From assembly GCF_018449515.1 (NCBI RefSeq), contig NZ_JAAVUQ010000002.1:310001-374000 (forward strand): a DNA stretch of 64,000 nt, written 5' to 3'. Below, one piece after another: positions 55,075 to 64,000 of the stretch. The DNA is from Caballeronia sp. dw_19. GTDB taxonomy: Bacteria; Pseudomonadota; Gammaproteobacteria; Burkholderiales; Burkholderiaceae. The notes beneath the pieces were generated by a model that was not told the origin of the DNA, did no database searches, and saw nothing but the letters and a program-made list of their open reading frames with translations. The stretch's first letter is position 1. Every line of letters begins with the position of its first letter. Both the position numbers and the translations under genes were made by a program.

Positions 55075-55377
55075 ATGAAGTCCATTAGTCGAATTGCATG
55101 TGGTTTGGGTCTGGTCGCGGCCTTCTTGGCGGGCAGTGCAGACGCAAGCATGACCGTGAGTGGCACGCGGGTGGTGTATCCCCTTGAAAATCGTGAGTTG
55201 GCGATGGGTGCAGGCAAGACCTATACGAACGACATCGGCGGGATGGTTGAGCCGCGCGGCACCGCGCTGTTCCCGATCAAGAACCTGAAGACGGTTCCCG
55301 CCAACGCGCACGTCAAGTACCAGGGTATCAGCGATTTCGGCGGCGCCCTGCCGTTCGAAGCACCTATGACCCCGTAA
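55075..55377 (+). pseudogene. Fimbrial periplasmic chaperone remnant with large internal deletion
   Basis: The 100-residue frame has an intact signal peptide (to about 24), then SMTVSGTRVVYPLENRELAM, which matches the first strand of a PapD-type chaperone including the conserved Arg of GTR. It then jumps to GKTYTNDIGGMVEPRGTALF and VKYQGISDFGGALPFEAP, the last strands of domain 2 (compare the I-N-D-Y-G-G motif). A normal chaperone has about 230-250 residues, so some 140 are missing in frame, including the domain-1 G strand and its Lys that are needed to hold subunits. No other chaperone ORF lies before the usher. It is probably non-functional. Confidence 0.8.
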
Positions 55378-55557
55378 GGCCCCGCAAGACTCGCCGTAAG
55401 GCTTCGCCCCGCACCGGGGCGGATTGAAGGTGTCGCGGGCCATATCGAGCCGACGCCTTCCCCCAACACTCAACACGCGTTTTACCGAGCGGACTGTCCC
55501 GAACAGCCCGGTGGGTCAAGTCGCGTCTGAATCGACCTAACCATCGCAGGCTGAATC

Positions 55558-58254
55558 ATGAAACTCGCTGCTCAAACCGCATTCAATGCTCAGTACCCGG
55601 TCGCATTCCGGCTGCGCCTGAAGCCGCTTGCCGCGATCGCTTTCTCGATGATGGCGTGTGGTGCAATTTCTCAAGCCGTGGCGGAGGCCGCGACAACGCC
55701 GCAAACCCAGACCGGCGCCATCGATGAAGTCAGTTTCGACAACATGTATCTGCGCGGGGACGCGGGCACGGCCATCGACACCAGCCGTTTCACGCGCGGC
55801 AACGCGGTGACCCCGGGAACGTATTCGGTCGACCTGATCGTGAATGGCGCGCGTTTGGCGCGTGAAGACATTCGCTTTGTTTCAACCGACGGCAAGCTGG
55901 GCTCAACGCCTTGTTTCAACCGCGCGCTGTTGCAGCGCGCGGGCGTGGATCTGGCGAAGGCCGATGCGGCCGCGGGACGTGGTGCGGCAACGACTGCTGC
56001 ACCGGCAACAACTACTGCCCACGCGGACACCTGCGATGAAATTGGCGCGATCGTACCGGGCGCGACGGTCGATTTCGACTTCACGCAGCAGACGCTCGAA
56101 CTGAGCGTGCCGCAAGCGTTCATGAAGAACTCGGCACGCGGTTATGTGCCGCCCGAACAATGGGACCAGGGCGTCAACGGTGGTTTCATCAGCTACAACG
56201 CGAACACGTATCACACGGCGAGCTCGGGCGTCGGTTCGAGCCAGAGCTACCTCGGCCTGAGCGCCGGCCTGAACATTGGCGCGTGGCATATCCGCCACCA
56301 ATCGTCGATATCGACCGGAACTGGTCAAAAGACGCAATTCGACAACATCGCGACCTATGCGCAGCGCGACGTGACGAAACTCGGGTCACAACTGACCGTG
56401 GGCGATACGAGCACGACCGGCGAGATCTTCGACAGCGTGTCGTTTCGCGGCGTGCAACTGGCCACCGACGACCGCATGCTGCCTGAATCGATGCGCGGTT
56501 ACGCGCCGGTCGTGCGTGGTACCGCTGAAACGAACGCACGCGTGACGATTCGCCAAAACGGCCAGGTGCTGGAGGAAACGAACGTTGCGCCGGGCCCGTT
56601 TGAAATCAACGACCTCTACTCGACCGGCTACGGTGGCGATCTGGTGGTGACCGTGACGGAAGCCGATGGCCGCAGCAAGGAATTCACGGTGCCGTTTGCG
56701 TCGGTGGCGCAATTGCTGCGCCCCGGCGTCACGCGTTTCAGCGCGACCGCCGGCCAGTTGCGCAACGATTCGCTCGATACGAAACCCGTCTTCGCCCAGT
56801 TCACCATCCAGCGCGGCCTGACCAACACGGTCACCGCTTACGGCGGCGCGGTCGTGTCGAACGGGTACGGTGCAGTGAACGTGGGTGGTGCGTTGAACAC
56901 GGGTATCGGCGCATTCTCGATGGATGTGACGGGCGCCTTCACCAGCATCCCGAACGCGCAGTCGATGCACGGCACGAGCTTGCGCGTGGGTTACAGCAAG
57001 TTCATCGCGGCAACAGATACGAACGTGTCGGTCGCGGCGTACCGTTTCTCGACGGCGGGCTACATGAACCTGAACGATGCCGCATCGGTGAGGGATATTG
57101 CAGATCACGGTGGCGATATCAACTCGGTTTATCGGCAGCGTAACCGCATGCAGGTGTCGATCAATCAAAAGCTGGGCGACCACGGCACGATGTTCGTGAC
57201 GGGCTCGTCGCAGAACTACTGGAACCACGGTGGTAACGACACGCTGTTCCAGGCCGGCTACACCAACGCGTTCAAGTACGGAACGTACAGCCTGACGGCG
57301 GGGCGCACGCGGTCAATGGATGGCCAGATGTCGAACGAATTCATGCTGAGCACGACTATTCCGCTGGGCCACAAGGCGCATGCGCCGATGCTGACCACGA
57401 ACGCCTCGCACACCTCCGATGGCGCGACGAACATGCAGGCGAACGTGAGTGGTTCGCTGGGTGAAACGAACCAGTTCTCGTACAACGGATATGGCACGTA
57501 TAACGCGGGCGGCAGTTCGGCCAACAACGGCAACGCGGGTTTGAGCGCGACGTATCGTGCGCCTTATGCGACGTTGAATGCATCGGCGAGCGCGGGTGGC
57601 GGCACGCGTCAGGTGTCGGCCGGCGTGCAGGGTTCGGTGGTGGCGCATCCGGGCGGGGTGACTTTATCGCAGACGGTGGGCGACACGATCGGGATTGTGG
57701 AGGCACCCGCTGCAGCCGGTGCGATGGTGACGAGTTCACCGGGAACGAAGGTGGATTCACGCGGTTATGCGGTGGTTCCGTACTTGTCGCCTTACACCAT
57801 GAACGAAGTGGATATTGATCCGAAGGGCACGTCCACCGATGTTGAATTTAAATCGACATCGGCGCAAGTGGCGCCGCGTGCAGGCTCTATAGTGATGATG
57901 AAGTACGAGACGGTGAGTGGTCGGGCTGCATTGATTCAGGCGCCGAAACTAGGTGGTGGGACGTTACCATTTGGAGCGAGTGTGGAAGACGAACAAGGCA
58001 AGAGCGTGGGTGTGGTCGGTCAGGATAGCAGAATATTTGCACGGGGTCTTGAGGATCAGGGAGCGCTGACGGTGAAGTGGGGAAATGGCCCGGTCGAACA
58101 ATGCCGGATTGCTTATACGCTGCCGAAGAAAGAGGCGAAGGCTTATAACCCCGGGTATTTGTCGCTGCAGTCGCATTGCGTGTTGGGAAGTGAAATGGTG
58201 GCGAGTGGGAGGGGGGCGGTTGCAACAGTCGTTCCCGCGACCGCCGAGCGATAA
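55558..58254 (+). CDS. Outer-membrane fimbrial usher
   Basis: 898 residues. A signal/N-terminal extension (to about 45) is followed by the N-terminal chaperone-binding domain (VSFDNMYLRGDAGTAIDTSR, CFNRALLQRAGVDL), a 24-strand beta-barrel with the family signature TTGEIFDSVSFRGVQLATDD, a plug, and two C-terminal domains (SPYTMNEVDIDPKG, then GASVEDEQGKSVGVVGQD and CRIAYTLP). It secretes and assembles the pilus. All domains appear intact even though the adjacent chaperone is not. The length is slightly above average for the PapC/FimD family. Confidence 0.93.
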   Translation: MKLAAQTAFNAQYPVAFRLRLKPLAAIAFSMMACGAISQAVAEAATTPQTQTGAIDEVSFDNMYLRGDAGTAIDTSRFTRGNAVTPGTYSVDLIVNGARLAREDIRFVSTDGKLGSTPCFNRALLQRAGVDLAKADAAAGRGAATTAAPATTTAHADTCDEIGAIVPGATVDFDFTQQTLELSVPQAFMKNSARGYVPPEQWDQGVNGGFISYNANTYHTASSGVGSSQSYLGLSAGLNIGAWHIRHQSSISTGTGQKTQFDNIATYAQRDVTKLGSQLTVGDTSTTGEIFDSVSFRGVQLATDDRMLPESMRGYAPVVRGTAETNARVTIRQNGQVLEETNVAPGPFEINDLYSTGYGGDLVVTVTEADGRSKEFTVPFASVAQLLRPGVTRFSATAGQLRNDSLDTKPVFAQFTIQRGLTNTVTAYGGAVVSNGYGAVNVGGALNTGIGAFSMDVTGAFTSIPNAQSMHGTSLRVGYSKFIAATDTNVSVAAYRFSTAGYMNLNDAASVRDIADHGGDINSVYRQRNRMQVSINQKLGDHGTMFVTGSSQNYWNHGGNDTLFQAGYTNAFKYGTYSLTAGRTRSMDGQMSNEFMLSTTIPLGHKAHAPMLTTNASHTSDGATNMQANVSGSLGETNQFSYNGYGTYNAGGSSANNGNAGLSATYRAPYATLNASASAGGGTRQVSAGVQGSVVAHPGGVTLSQTVGDTIGIVEAPAAAGAMVTSSPGTKVDSRGYAVVPYLSPYTMNEVDIDPKGTSTDVEFKSTSAQVAPRAGSIVMMKYETVSGRAALIQAPKLGGGTLPFGASVEDEQGKSVGVVGQDSRIFARGLEDQGALTVKWGNGPVEQCRIAYTLPKKEAKAYNPGYLSLQSHCVLGSEMVASGRGAVATVVPATAER

Positions 58255-58365
58255 GGCCATTGAAGGGGCCGCGTTCTCGACACGTCAGGCGGTAGGCAAA
58301 CATCACATAACCGCAAGGTCACGTTCACGCGGTGTCAGGTGCCAAACTATGAGACGACGAATTTC

Positions 58366-59394
58366 ATGTTGAAACGACTTGTGATAATCCTGTTTTGCCT
58401 GCTTCAGATAACGGTTGGCGTGTCAGTGTCGGTTGCAGCGACCACCGTGTGTTCTATAACGGGAGGCCTCAACTATGCTCCTGCCGTCACCGACAACCTT
58501 TTTCCGCGTGACGCTCCCATCGGCACGCAAAGTCCGCCTTACTCCACAACGGTGCAAATTGGATGCATTCCAGACAGCTCAAGTCACACGATACAGTTAT
58601 ATATATACGCGCCCAATGGCGTAAACGTAGCTGGAAACCAGTACTACTTCCAAACGAATCTCCCAGACGTTGCCGTTAGGTACATTATTGAAAATGCAAC
58701 AGGCACCTCTTGTAGCCCGTACTCGGAAGGCTGGCCGTCGCAGGTCAAACAAGGTAAACGAACGATCAACTGCCCACTCGCGGCTTCGAGTACAGGCATT
58801 CCGCAAATATTCAGTCTAAAACTGACGGCTTATTTTTTGAAGCTCGGCACAGCTACAACCGGCAATTTGACGACGATCGCGCCAGTCATCATTAACGAAT
58901 ATTTGCCGGACGTTGGTGGTACGTTTAACCTGTTCTCAGGTGCCGCAAGTGGTACGTTTTCCATCGCCGCATGCACGGTCACGACACCTTCCATTGCCGT
59001 GACCATGCCGAAGACCTACACCTCCCGATTGCCGAACGTCGGATCAACCGATGGTGAAACGAGCCTGAACATAGGCCTGAACTGCGACGCAGGTGTCAAG
59101 GTGTACACCACGCTAACCGACGTGAGCACGCCTTTGAACAACACGACAACGCTGTCGCTCAGTTCGGACTCGACTGCGCAAGGTCTCGGTTACCAAATCC
59201 TTTATAACGCGACGCCCGTCAAGTTTGGCGTTGATTCGTCGGTACCGGGAAACGCGGGTCAGTTCGTGTTGACACCCGCGCAAACCCCGGGCGGCACGGT
59301 GACAGTTCCGCTAACCGCCCGGTACATCCGTACAGGCAAGATCGGCAGCGGTTCTGCGAACGCGAAAGCAACCTTCACCATGTCGTATCAGTAG
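58366..59394 (+). CDS. Fimbrial tip adhesin-like protein
   Basis: 342 residues from ATG 58366 (MLKRLVIILFCLLQITVGVS). An upstream in-frame Met at 58339 precedes no signal. After the signal peptide a lectin-like N-terminal domain (about 25-195, with several Cys) is followed by a pilin domain with AACTVTTPSIAVTMPKTY, LNIGLNCDAG and a C-terminal FTMSYQ donor-strand motif. This two-domain design is that of MrkD/FimH-type tip adhesins. Its base composition and codon use are less GC-rich than those of the usher (e.g. a TATATATATA run), hinting at acquisition or rapid change. Confidence 0.83.
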   Translation: MLKRLVIILFCLLQITVGVSVSVAATTVCSITGGLNYAPAVTDNLFPRDAPIGTQSPPYSTTVQIGCIPDSSSHTIQLYIYAPNGVNVAGNQYYFQTNLPDVAVRYIIENATGTSCSPYSEGWPSQVKQGKRTINCPLAASSTGIPQIFSLKLTAYFLKLGTATTGNLTTIAPVIINEYLPDVGGTFNLFSGAASGTFSIAACTVTTPSIAVTMPKTYTSRLPNVGSTDGETSLNIGLNCDAGVKVYTTLTDVSTPLNNTTTLSLSSDSTAQGLGYQILYNATPVKFGVDSSVPGNAGQFVLTPAQTPGGTVTVPLTARYIRTGKIGSGSANAKATFTMSYQ

Positions 59395-59507
59395 GAAACG
59401 TGAGCGGGACAAGGTCTATCACGAGACCGGCGGAGCGAAGCAACGGTATCGCACAATGACGCCGTTGCAAGCGCTGCGTGCGATGACTTCCGCCTTCGCG
59501 CTTTGCC

Positions 59508-60314
59508 TTAACGCGGCAACGCCGAGCCTGATTCTCCCGCCGCCGGCAGCAACGCATCGCTGTCGTCCTTGAGCTTGACGCCTGTCAGCTTCAGACGCCT
59601 CGCTTCGGTCAACAGGTAATGCAGCTTGAACGCTGCCGCGTCGTAACCAAGTCCTTCAGGCCGAACGTTTGAAATACAGTTGCGCTCCGCATCGCTTTTG
59701 CCGATGCGCGGCTCATAGGTCAGGTAGATACCGAGACTATCGGGCGAACTCAAACCCGGCCGTTCACCAATCAGCATCACTACGATCCGCGCCCGTAAAA
59801 GCTCACCGATACCATCGCCGAGTGCGACCCGCGCCTGCCTGGCGACGACGATCGGACCGATGCTGACGCCAGCAAGCTTCGAGCGCATCCGCTCAAGCAG
59901 CGGTACGGCATGACCCGCGGCGGCATAGGCCGACAAACCATCGGCGACGACGAATACGATATCGAACGCAGCGGGCGCCGCGGCCGCGTAATCGCGCAGC
60001 CGTGCGGCGCTTTCATCGTTCAGTTTTCTGCCCAGATCCGGGCGCCGCAGATAATGATCGCGATCGGGGGCAGCGCTTTCGGCATCGAGCGTATCAAAAC
60101 CCGCTGCACGCAACGATGCATGCAGGGCGTCTACATCGAGCGGTTGATGCACTGCGTCGCGGGCTTGCGCATGCGAAAGATTAAACGCAAGCAGCGGCGC
60201 CGTCGGCAGGCTGCTGCCCGCCCGGCCCAACGCAATGCGCGCGTTGGTGAAACGGCGCAACGCGTCCCACGGATTGGTGCTGACGGAAGAAGGGGGATCG
60301 TCGAAATCGGCCAT
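59508..60314 (-). CDS. eutC: Ethanolamine ammonia-lyase small subunit
   Basis: 268 residues from the ATG at 60314, which overlaps the eutB stop (TGATG) and has GGA upstream. An ATG at 60329 would add five residues. Typical EutC segments are ALGRAGSSLPTAPLLAFNLS, YLRRPDLGRKL, VFVVADGLSAYAA, GPIVVARQARVALGDGIGEL and GERPGLSSPDSLGIYLTYEP. With EutB it deaminates ethanolamine to acetaldehyde and ammonia using adenosylcobalamin. No other eut genes or microcompartment genes are present. Confidence 0.94.
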   Translation of the reverse strand: MADFDDPPSSVSTNPWDALRRFTNARIALGRAGSSLPTAPLLAFNLSHAQARDAVHQPLDVDALHASLRAAGFDTLDAESAAPDRDHYLRRPDLGRKLNDESAARLRDYAAAAPAAFDIVFVVADGLSAYAAAGHAVPLLERMRSKLAGVSIGPIVVARQARVALGDGIGELLRARIVVMLIGERPGLSSPDSLGIYLTYEPRIGKSDAERNCISNVRPEGLGYDAAAFKLHYLLTEARRLKLTGVKLKDDSDALLPAAGESGSALPR

Positions 60315-61693
60315 CAGGCGCTTATCCATTCAAGCAGCGGTTGCGGTGCGGACTGGTTCAGCAACCTGCCGCGCGAATCGGCGATTCGCATCGATTCAAG
60401 CCAGGCCTCGAACTCCGGCGCGCGCCGCAAGCCGAGCACATTGCGAACATACAGCGCGTCGTGGAACGAGGTGCTTTGATAGTTCAGCATGATGTCATCC
60501 GCGCCGGGAATGCCCATGATGAAATTGACATTGGCGACACCGAGCAGCGTGAGCAGGTTGTCCATGTCGTCCTGATCGGCTTCAGCGTGATTCGTGTAGC
60601 AAATGTCGCAACCCATGGGGACACCGAGCAATTTGCCGCAAAAGTGATCTTCCAGTCCGGCGCGAATGATCTGCCGGCCGTCATACAAATACTCGGGGCC
60701 GATGAACCCGACCACCGTGTTGACCAGCAGCGGGCTGAACTTGCGGGCGACCGCGTAAGCGCGCACTTCGCAGGTTTGCTGATCGACGCCATGATGGGCG
60801 TTGGCGGACAACGCGCTGCCCTGACCGGTTTCGAAATACATCAGGTCGTTGCCAACGGTGCCGCGTTTGAGCGACAACCCGGCTTCATGCGCTTCCTGAA
60901 GCAGCGCCAGCGAGACGCCAAAACTGCTGTTCGCTTTCTCGGTGCCCGCAATCGACTGGAACACGAGATCGACCGGCGCACCTTTCTCGATCGCGGCAAT
61001 CGTGTTGGTCACATGCGTGAGCACGCATGATTGCGTGGGGACTTCGTAGCGTTGCCGGAAGTCGTCGATCATTACGAGCAGCGTCGTGATCGCACTCAAC
61101 GAATCCGATGCCGGATTGATACCGATCACGGCGTCGCCGCAGCCGTACATGAGGCCGTCGAGCATCGATGCGGCAATGCCCTTGACGTCGTCGGTCGGAT
61201 GGTTCGGCTGCAAGCGCACCGACAGATGTCCGGGCAAGCCGATCGTATTGCGAAAGCGCGTGATGACCGGCCGTTTTTTCGCGGCGAGGATCAGGTCCTG
61301 GTTGCGCATGAGCTTCGATACGGCCGCGACCATCTCCGGTGTCAGCCCCGCGCTCACGCGGATCAGCGCGGCGGAGTCGGTGGTGTCCGCGAGCAGCCAG
61401 TTGCGGAAATCGCCCACGGTGAGATGCGAAATGTCGGCGAAAGCCTGCGGCGAATGATCGTCGATGATCAGGCGCGTGACCTCGTCACTCTCGTACGGGA
61501 TCACGGCTTCGTTGAGGAAGGTGCGCAACGGCACTTGCGCCAGCGCCATCTTCGCCGCTACGCGTTCTTCTTCGGTATCGGCTGTCACGCCTGCCAACTG
61601 GTCGCCGGAACGCAGCGGGCTGGCTTTCGCCAGCAACGTCTTCAGGTCGTCGAAACGGTAAGTCCGCAGACCGATGGTCTCGTTATAGCTCAT
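60314..61693 (-). CDS. eutB: Ethanolamine ammonia-lyase large subunit
   Basis: 459 residues, full length. Conserved stretches include GLPGHLSVRLQPNHPTDDVK, GCGDAVIGINPASDSLSAIT, SIAGTEKANSSFGVSLALL, MYFETGQGSALSANAHHGVD and GVPMGCDICYTNHAEADQDD, the active-site region. It holds the substrate and the B12 site of the enzyme. It is a second adenosylcobalamin consumer in the window. The start at 61693 is followed upstream by 330 bp of intergenic DNA. Confidence 0.96.
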   Translation of the reverse strand: MSYNETIGLRTYRFDDLKTLLAKASPLRSGDQLAGVTADTEEERVAAKMALAQVPLRTFLNEAVIPYESDEVTRLIIDDHSPQAFADISHLTVGDFRNWLLADTTDSAALIRVSAGLTPEMVAAVSKLMRNQDLILAAKKRPVITRFRNTIGLPGHLSVRLQPNHPTDDVKGIAASMLDGLMYGCGDAVIGINPASDSLSAITTLLVMIDDFRQRYEVPTQSCVLTHVTNTIAAIEKGAPVDLVFQSIAGTEKANSSFGVSLALLQEAHEAGLSLKRGTVGNDLMYFETGQGSALSANAHHGVDQQTCEVRAYAVARKFSPLLVNTVVGFIGPEYLYDGRQIIRAGLEDHFCGKLLGVPMGCDICYTNHAEADQDDMDNLLTLLGVANVNFIMGIPGADDIMLNYQSTSFHDALYVRNVLGLRRAPEFEAWLESMRIADSRGRLLNQSAPQPLLEWISA

Positions 61694-62023
61694 CGTGTGA
61701 TCCTTGTTCCAAGGCTTCTCCAGGCACTTATCCTGCGCTCACCGGCCGGGTAGCACATCCGGCATCCGGCATCCGGCCGGCGAGAGCAGGTTGAGCCGCA
61801 TCCTTCGGCGATGACCGGGGCCGGTGGCCGATCCAGGCGTCGATCTCGAAGTATGCGGCGAAACGATGAGCAGCCAAAAATGCGGAAATGGTAATTTGAA
61901 TGGAGCAGACAGTGTATCCATGCCGGATCGCCGGTCTGGACGGCGCGCCGGGCGCATCGCGACCCGATTTTCCGCATGCGATAATCGCGCTCTTCCCATC
62001 CGGCCACTTTTGCGCGGCGCACC
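61694..62023. other. Divergent intergenic region between eutB and selU
   Basis: About 330 bp. No cobalamin riboswitch boxes, clear promoter or hairpin could be recognised, although eutB encodes a B12 enzyme. A short direct run CATCCGGCATCCGGCATCCGG (about 61758-61780) is present. Confidence 0.4.
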
Positions 62024-63091
62024 TTGAAAAACCTGCTTGTTTCCCTCGATCGCCTGGCCGATTTCGACGAGATCGTCGACGTCCGCACGCCGCTCGAATT
62101 CGCGGACGACCATATCCCCGGCGCGATCAACGCCCCCGTGCTGAGCAATGAGGAGCGGGTGCTGGTCGGTACGATGTACAAGCAGGTGTCGCCGTTCGAA
62201 GCGTCCCGCGTGGGCGCTGCGCTGGTCGCGCGCAATATCGCGCAGCACCTCGACACGACCTTTGCCGGCCGGCCGCGCAACTGGCGTCCGCTGATTTATT
62301 GCTGGCGCGGCGGTACCCGGTCCGGCTCCGTTACCACGGTATTCAGCATGATCGGCTGGCAGGCGCGGCAACTGGCGGGCGGGTATAAGACCTACCGGCG
62401 CGCGACGCTCGATACGCTCGACCATTTGCCCGCCACGTTCCGATATATCGCGCTGACAGGCCCCACCGGCAGCGGCAAAACGCGTCTGTTGCACGCATTG
62501 CACGAGGCCGGTGCGCAGACGCTGGATCTGGAACAACTGGCGGCACATCGCGGCTCCCTGCTCGGCGCGTTGCCGGGTGAGCGGCAACCATCGCAGAAAT
62601 GGTTCGACACGCTGCTGGTCTGCGCGCTACGCGGCTTCGATCCGGCCCGGCCGGTGTTCGTCGAGGCGGAGAGCAGGCGGATCGGCACGATCTCCTTGCC
62701 CCTCGCGCTGCTGGACACGTTTCACCGCGGCGCGTGTGTCGAGGTCGAGGCAAGCCGCGAGGATCGCGCCACATTCCTGCTGCACGATTACGCTCATCTT
62801 TTCCAGGATCCGGAGTCATTCAAGCAGCAACTGTCGCGGCTGATCGGGCTGCATAGCCGCGAGCGGGTGAGCGGCTGGCATGCGTTGATCGACGCGGGTC
62901 GGGAGGCGGAGCTTGCCCGCGAACTGATCGACCTGCATTACGATCCGGCCTACGCGCGCAGCAGTCACCAGAATTTCAGCGAATTGCCGCACGCCACGCA
63001 CATGCTGTTCCGGCCGAACGACGCCGATGTGGTCGAGCAGGCAAGGGTGCTGCTGGCACGGCTTGAGGCCGTGCCAGTTACCTCAGCCTGA
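62024..63091 (+). CDS. selU: tRNA 2-selenouridine synthase
   Basis: 355 residues from a TTG start at 62024; no ATG or GTG precedes the conserved region in frame. The N-terminal rhodanese domain has VDVRTPLEFADDHIPGAINA and the catalytic Cys in LIYCWRGGTRSGSV. The C-terminal P-loop domain has ALTGPTGSGKTRLLHAL and VFVEAESRRIG. This is SelU/MnmH, which replaces sulfur with selenium in the wobble 2-thiouridine of some tRNAs, via a geranylated intermediate. selD is not in the window. Confidence 0.94.
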   Translation: MKNLLVSLDRLADFDEIVDVRTPLEFADDHIPGAINAPVLSNEERVLVGTMYKQVSPFEASRVGAALVARNIAQHLDTTFAGRPRNWRPLIYCWRGGTRSGSVTTVFSMIGWQARQLAGGYKTYRRATLDTLDHLPATFRYIALTGPTGSGKTRLLHALHEAGAQTLDLEQLAAHRGSLLGALPGERQPSQKWFDTLLVCALRGFDPARPVFVEAESRRIGTISLPLALLDTFHRGACVEVEASREDRATFLLHDYAHLFQDPESFKQQLSRLIGLHSRERVSGWHALIDAGREAELARELIDLHYDPAYARSSHQNFSELPHATHMLFRPNDADVVEQARVLLARLEAVPVTSA

Positions 63092-63130
63092 TGCCGTTTC
63101 AATCCAATCCAATACAAACTACCCAAGACC

Positions 63131-64000
63131 ATGCAATCCACTCTTCGACAACCCCGCGTCGCGCTCGGCTGGATCACGTTCCTGCTGATCGCGGTCGTGG
63201 GCCTGTTTTACGTCAAATGGTTTCCTTACTACAACCGTGCGTTCGTGGCGGCCAGTCAGCATTCCATTGGCAAATCAATCCTGATGGGCACCGCCGCGAG
63301 CGCGCCCGCGCCGTCGTGGCAGGCGGCTATCGACTATGCGATTGCCTACGGCAAGGCGATCTGGCAGGCGATGGTGCTGGGGCTTTTGCTCGGCTCGGCG
63401 GTGCAGGCGTTGATACCGCCGCAATGGGTGGCGCGCGCGCTCGGCAAGAGTGGCTTCGGCAGCGTGGTGAACGGCGGCCTGATGTCGCTGCCGGGCATGA
63501 TGTGCACCTGCTGCGCAGCGCCGGTGGTGGCTGGCCTGCGGGCGCGTCAGGCGGCGCCGGGAGCGGCTATCGCGTTCTGGCTCGGTAACACTGTACTTAA
63601 CCCGGCCACGCTGATTTTCATGGGCTTCGTGCTCGGCTGGCAATGGATGGGACTGCGGCTCGCGCTTGGCGTACTGATGGTGTTCGGCCTGGGTTATGCC
63701 GTGAACCGGATGGTGACGCCCAAGGAAGCTGAAGCGTCACGCATCGAGATGGCGAAGCTGGTCACAACGGAAGATCCGGGTACGGCATTCACGCGCTGGG
63801 TTCGCATTCTCGGACGCATGACGATCCGGCTTGTACCCGAATACATCGTGCTCGTGCTGGTGCTTGGTGCCGCGCGGGCGTGGCTGTTTCCGCATATTGG
63901 TCCGAATATCGACAATAGCGTGCTGTGGATTGTGGGACTTGCTATTGCCGGCACGTTGTTCGTGATCCCGACAGCGGGCGAAGTGCCGATCATCCAGGCA
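63131..64000 (+). CDS. Permease, ArsP/DUF318-like (3' truncated by window edge)
   Basis: 290 codons are visible from ATG 63131 with no stop before the window end. It is a polytopic membrane protein: helices at ALGWITFLLIAVVGLFYVKW, AIWQAMVLGLLLGSAVQALI, then GLMSLPGMMCTCCAAPVVAG with clustered Cys, ATLIFMGFVLGWQWMGLRLA and LVPEYIVLVLVLGAARAWLF. The GLMSLPGMMCTCCAAP and NTVLNPATL motifs suggest the permease family that includes organoarsenical transporter ArsP. The substrate is unknown. It lies 39 bp after selU, possibly in one operon. Confidence 0.85.
   Translation, partial: MQSTLRQPRVALGWITFLLIAVVGLFYVKWFPYYNRAFVAASQHSIGKSILMGTAASAPAPSWQAAIDYAIAYGKAIWQAMVLGLLLGSAVQALIPPQWVARALGKSGFGSVVNGGLMSLPGMMCTCCAAPVVAGLRARQAAPGAAIAFWLGNTVLNPATLIFMGFVLGWQWMGLRLALGVLMVFGLGYAVNRMVTPKEAEASRIEMAKLVTTEDPGTAFTRWVRILGRMTIRLVPEYIVLVLVLGAARAWLFPHIGPNIDNSVLWIVGLAIAGTLFVIPTAGEVPIIQA

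Overview
The window looks like a chromosomal segment of a beta-proteobacterium of the family Burkholderiaceae, most likely Paraburkholderia or Caballeronia. The base composition is GC-rich with GC-rich third positions. The ceoR/llpE/ceoAB/opcM (BpeEF-OprC type) efflux block, a DUF4148 exoprotein and the gene orders all fit that group. The genus is inferred from gene content only.

Layout. 1-488: 3' end of glycogen synthase. 505-13916 (minus): one unbroken nitrate-respiration run, narK1-narK2-narG-narH-narJ-narI-PPIase-mobB-narX-narL. 14150-16705 (plus): an adenosylcobalamin-dependent class II ribonucleotide reductase, divergent from the nar run, followed by a small ORF and a DUF4148 protein. 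17366-18917: a large palindromic repeat with tandem-repeat edges and no credible gene. 18918-27078: LysR regulator, esterase and RND tripartite efflux pump. 27451-31276: polyphosphate kinase 2, a DUF2878 membrane protein, an ornithine cyclodeaminase-family reductase, a hypothetical protein and a divergent histidine phosphatase.

31325-51691 is a cobalamin regulon: four cobalamin riboswitches, the cobalt transporter cbtBA, and three cob operons. These are cobE-cobO-cobB-DUF1289 (minus), cobW-cobN-chlID (plus), cobG-cobH-cobI-cobJ (minus) and, without its own riboswitch, cobL-cbiD-cobK-cobM-DUF4186 (plus). They cover cobalt uptake, most corrin-ring steps, cobalt insertion and adenosylation. The tail assembly genes are not in the window. 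Two consumers of the cofactor lie nearby: the class II ribonucleotide reductase, which works without oxygen and so suits nitrate respiration, and ethanolamine ammonia-lyase (eutBC).

The most striking observation is in the cobaltochelatase ATPase gene. The ChlI-like frame ends just after a perfect A-AAA-AAA slippery heptamer (42059-42065). An SD-like AAGG lies upstream, and a perfect 11-bp stem-loop starts 5 nt downstream. The -1 frame is open from there through a von Willebrand A (ChlD-like) domain and has no start codon of its own. This has every hallmark of programmed -1 frameshifting that makes ChlI and a ChlI-D fusion from one gene.

51755-64000: TerC-family protein, OpgC, an orphan strong terminator (possible small RNA), a chaperone-usher fimbrial locus (pilin, a chaperone that has lost most of its coding sequence, usher, tip adhesin), eutBC, tRNA 2-selenouridine synthase, and the start of an ArsP-like permease that runs off the end. 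I saw no tRNA, rRNA, CRISPR array, insertion sequence or prophage.
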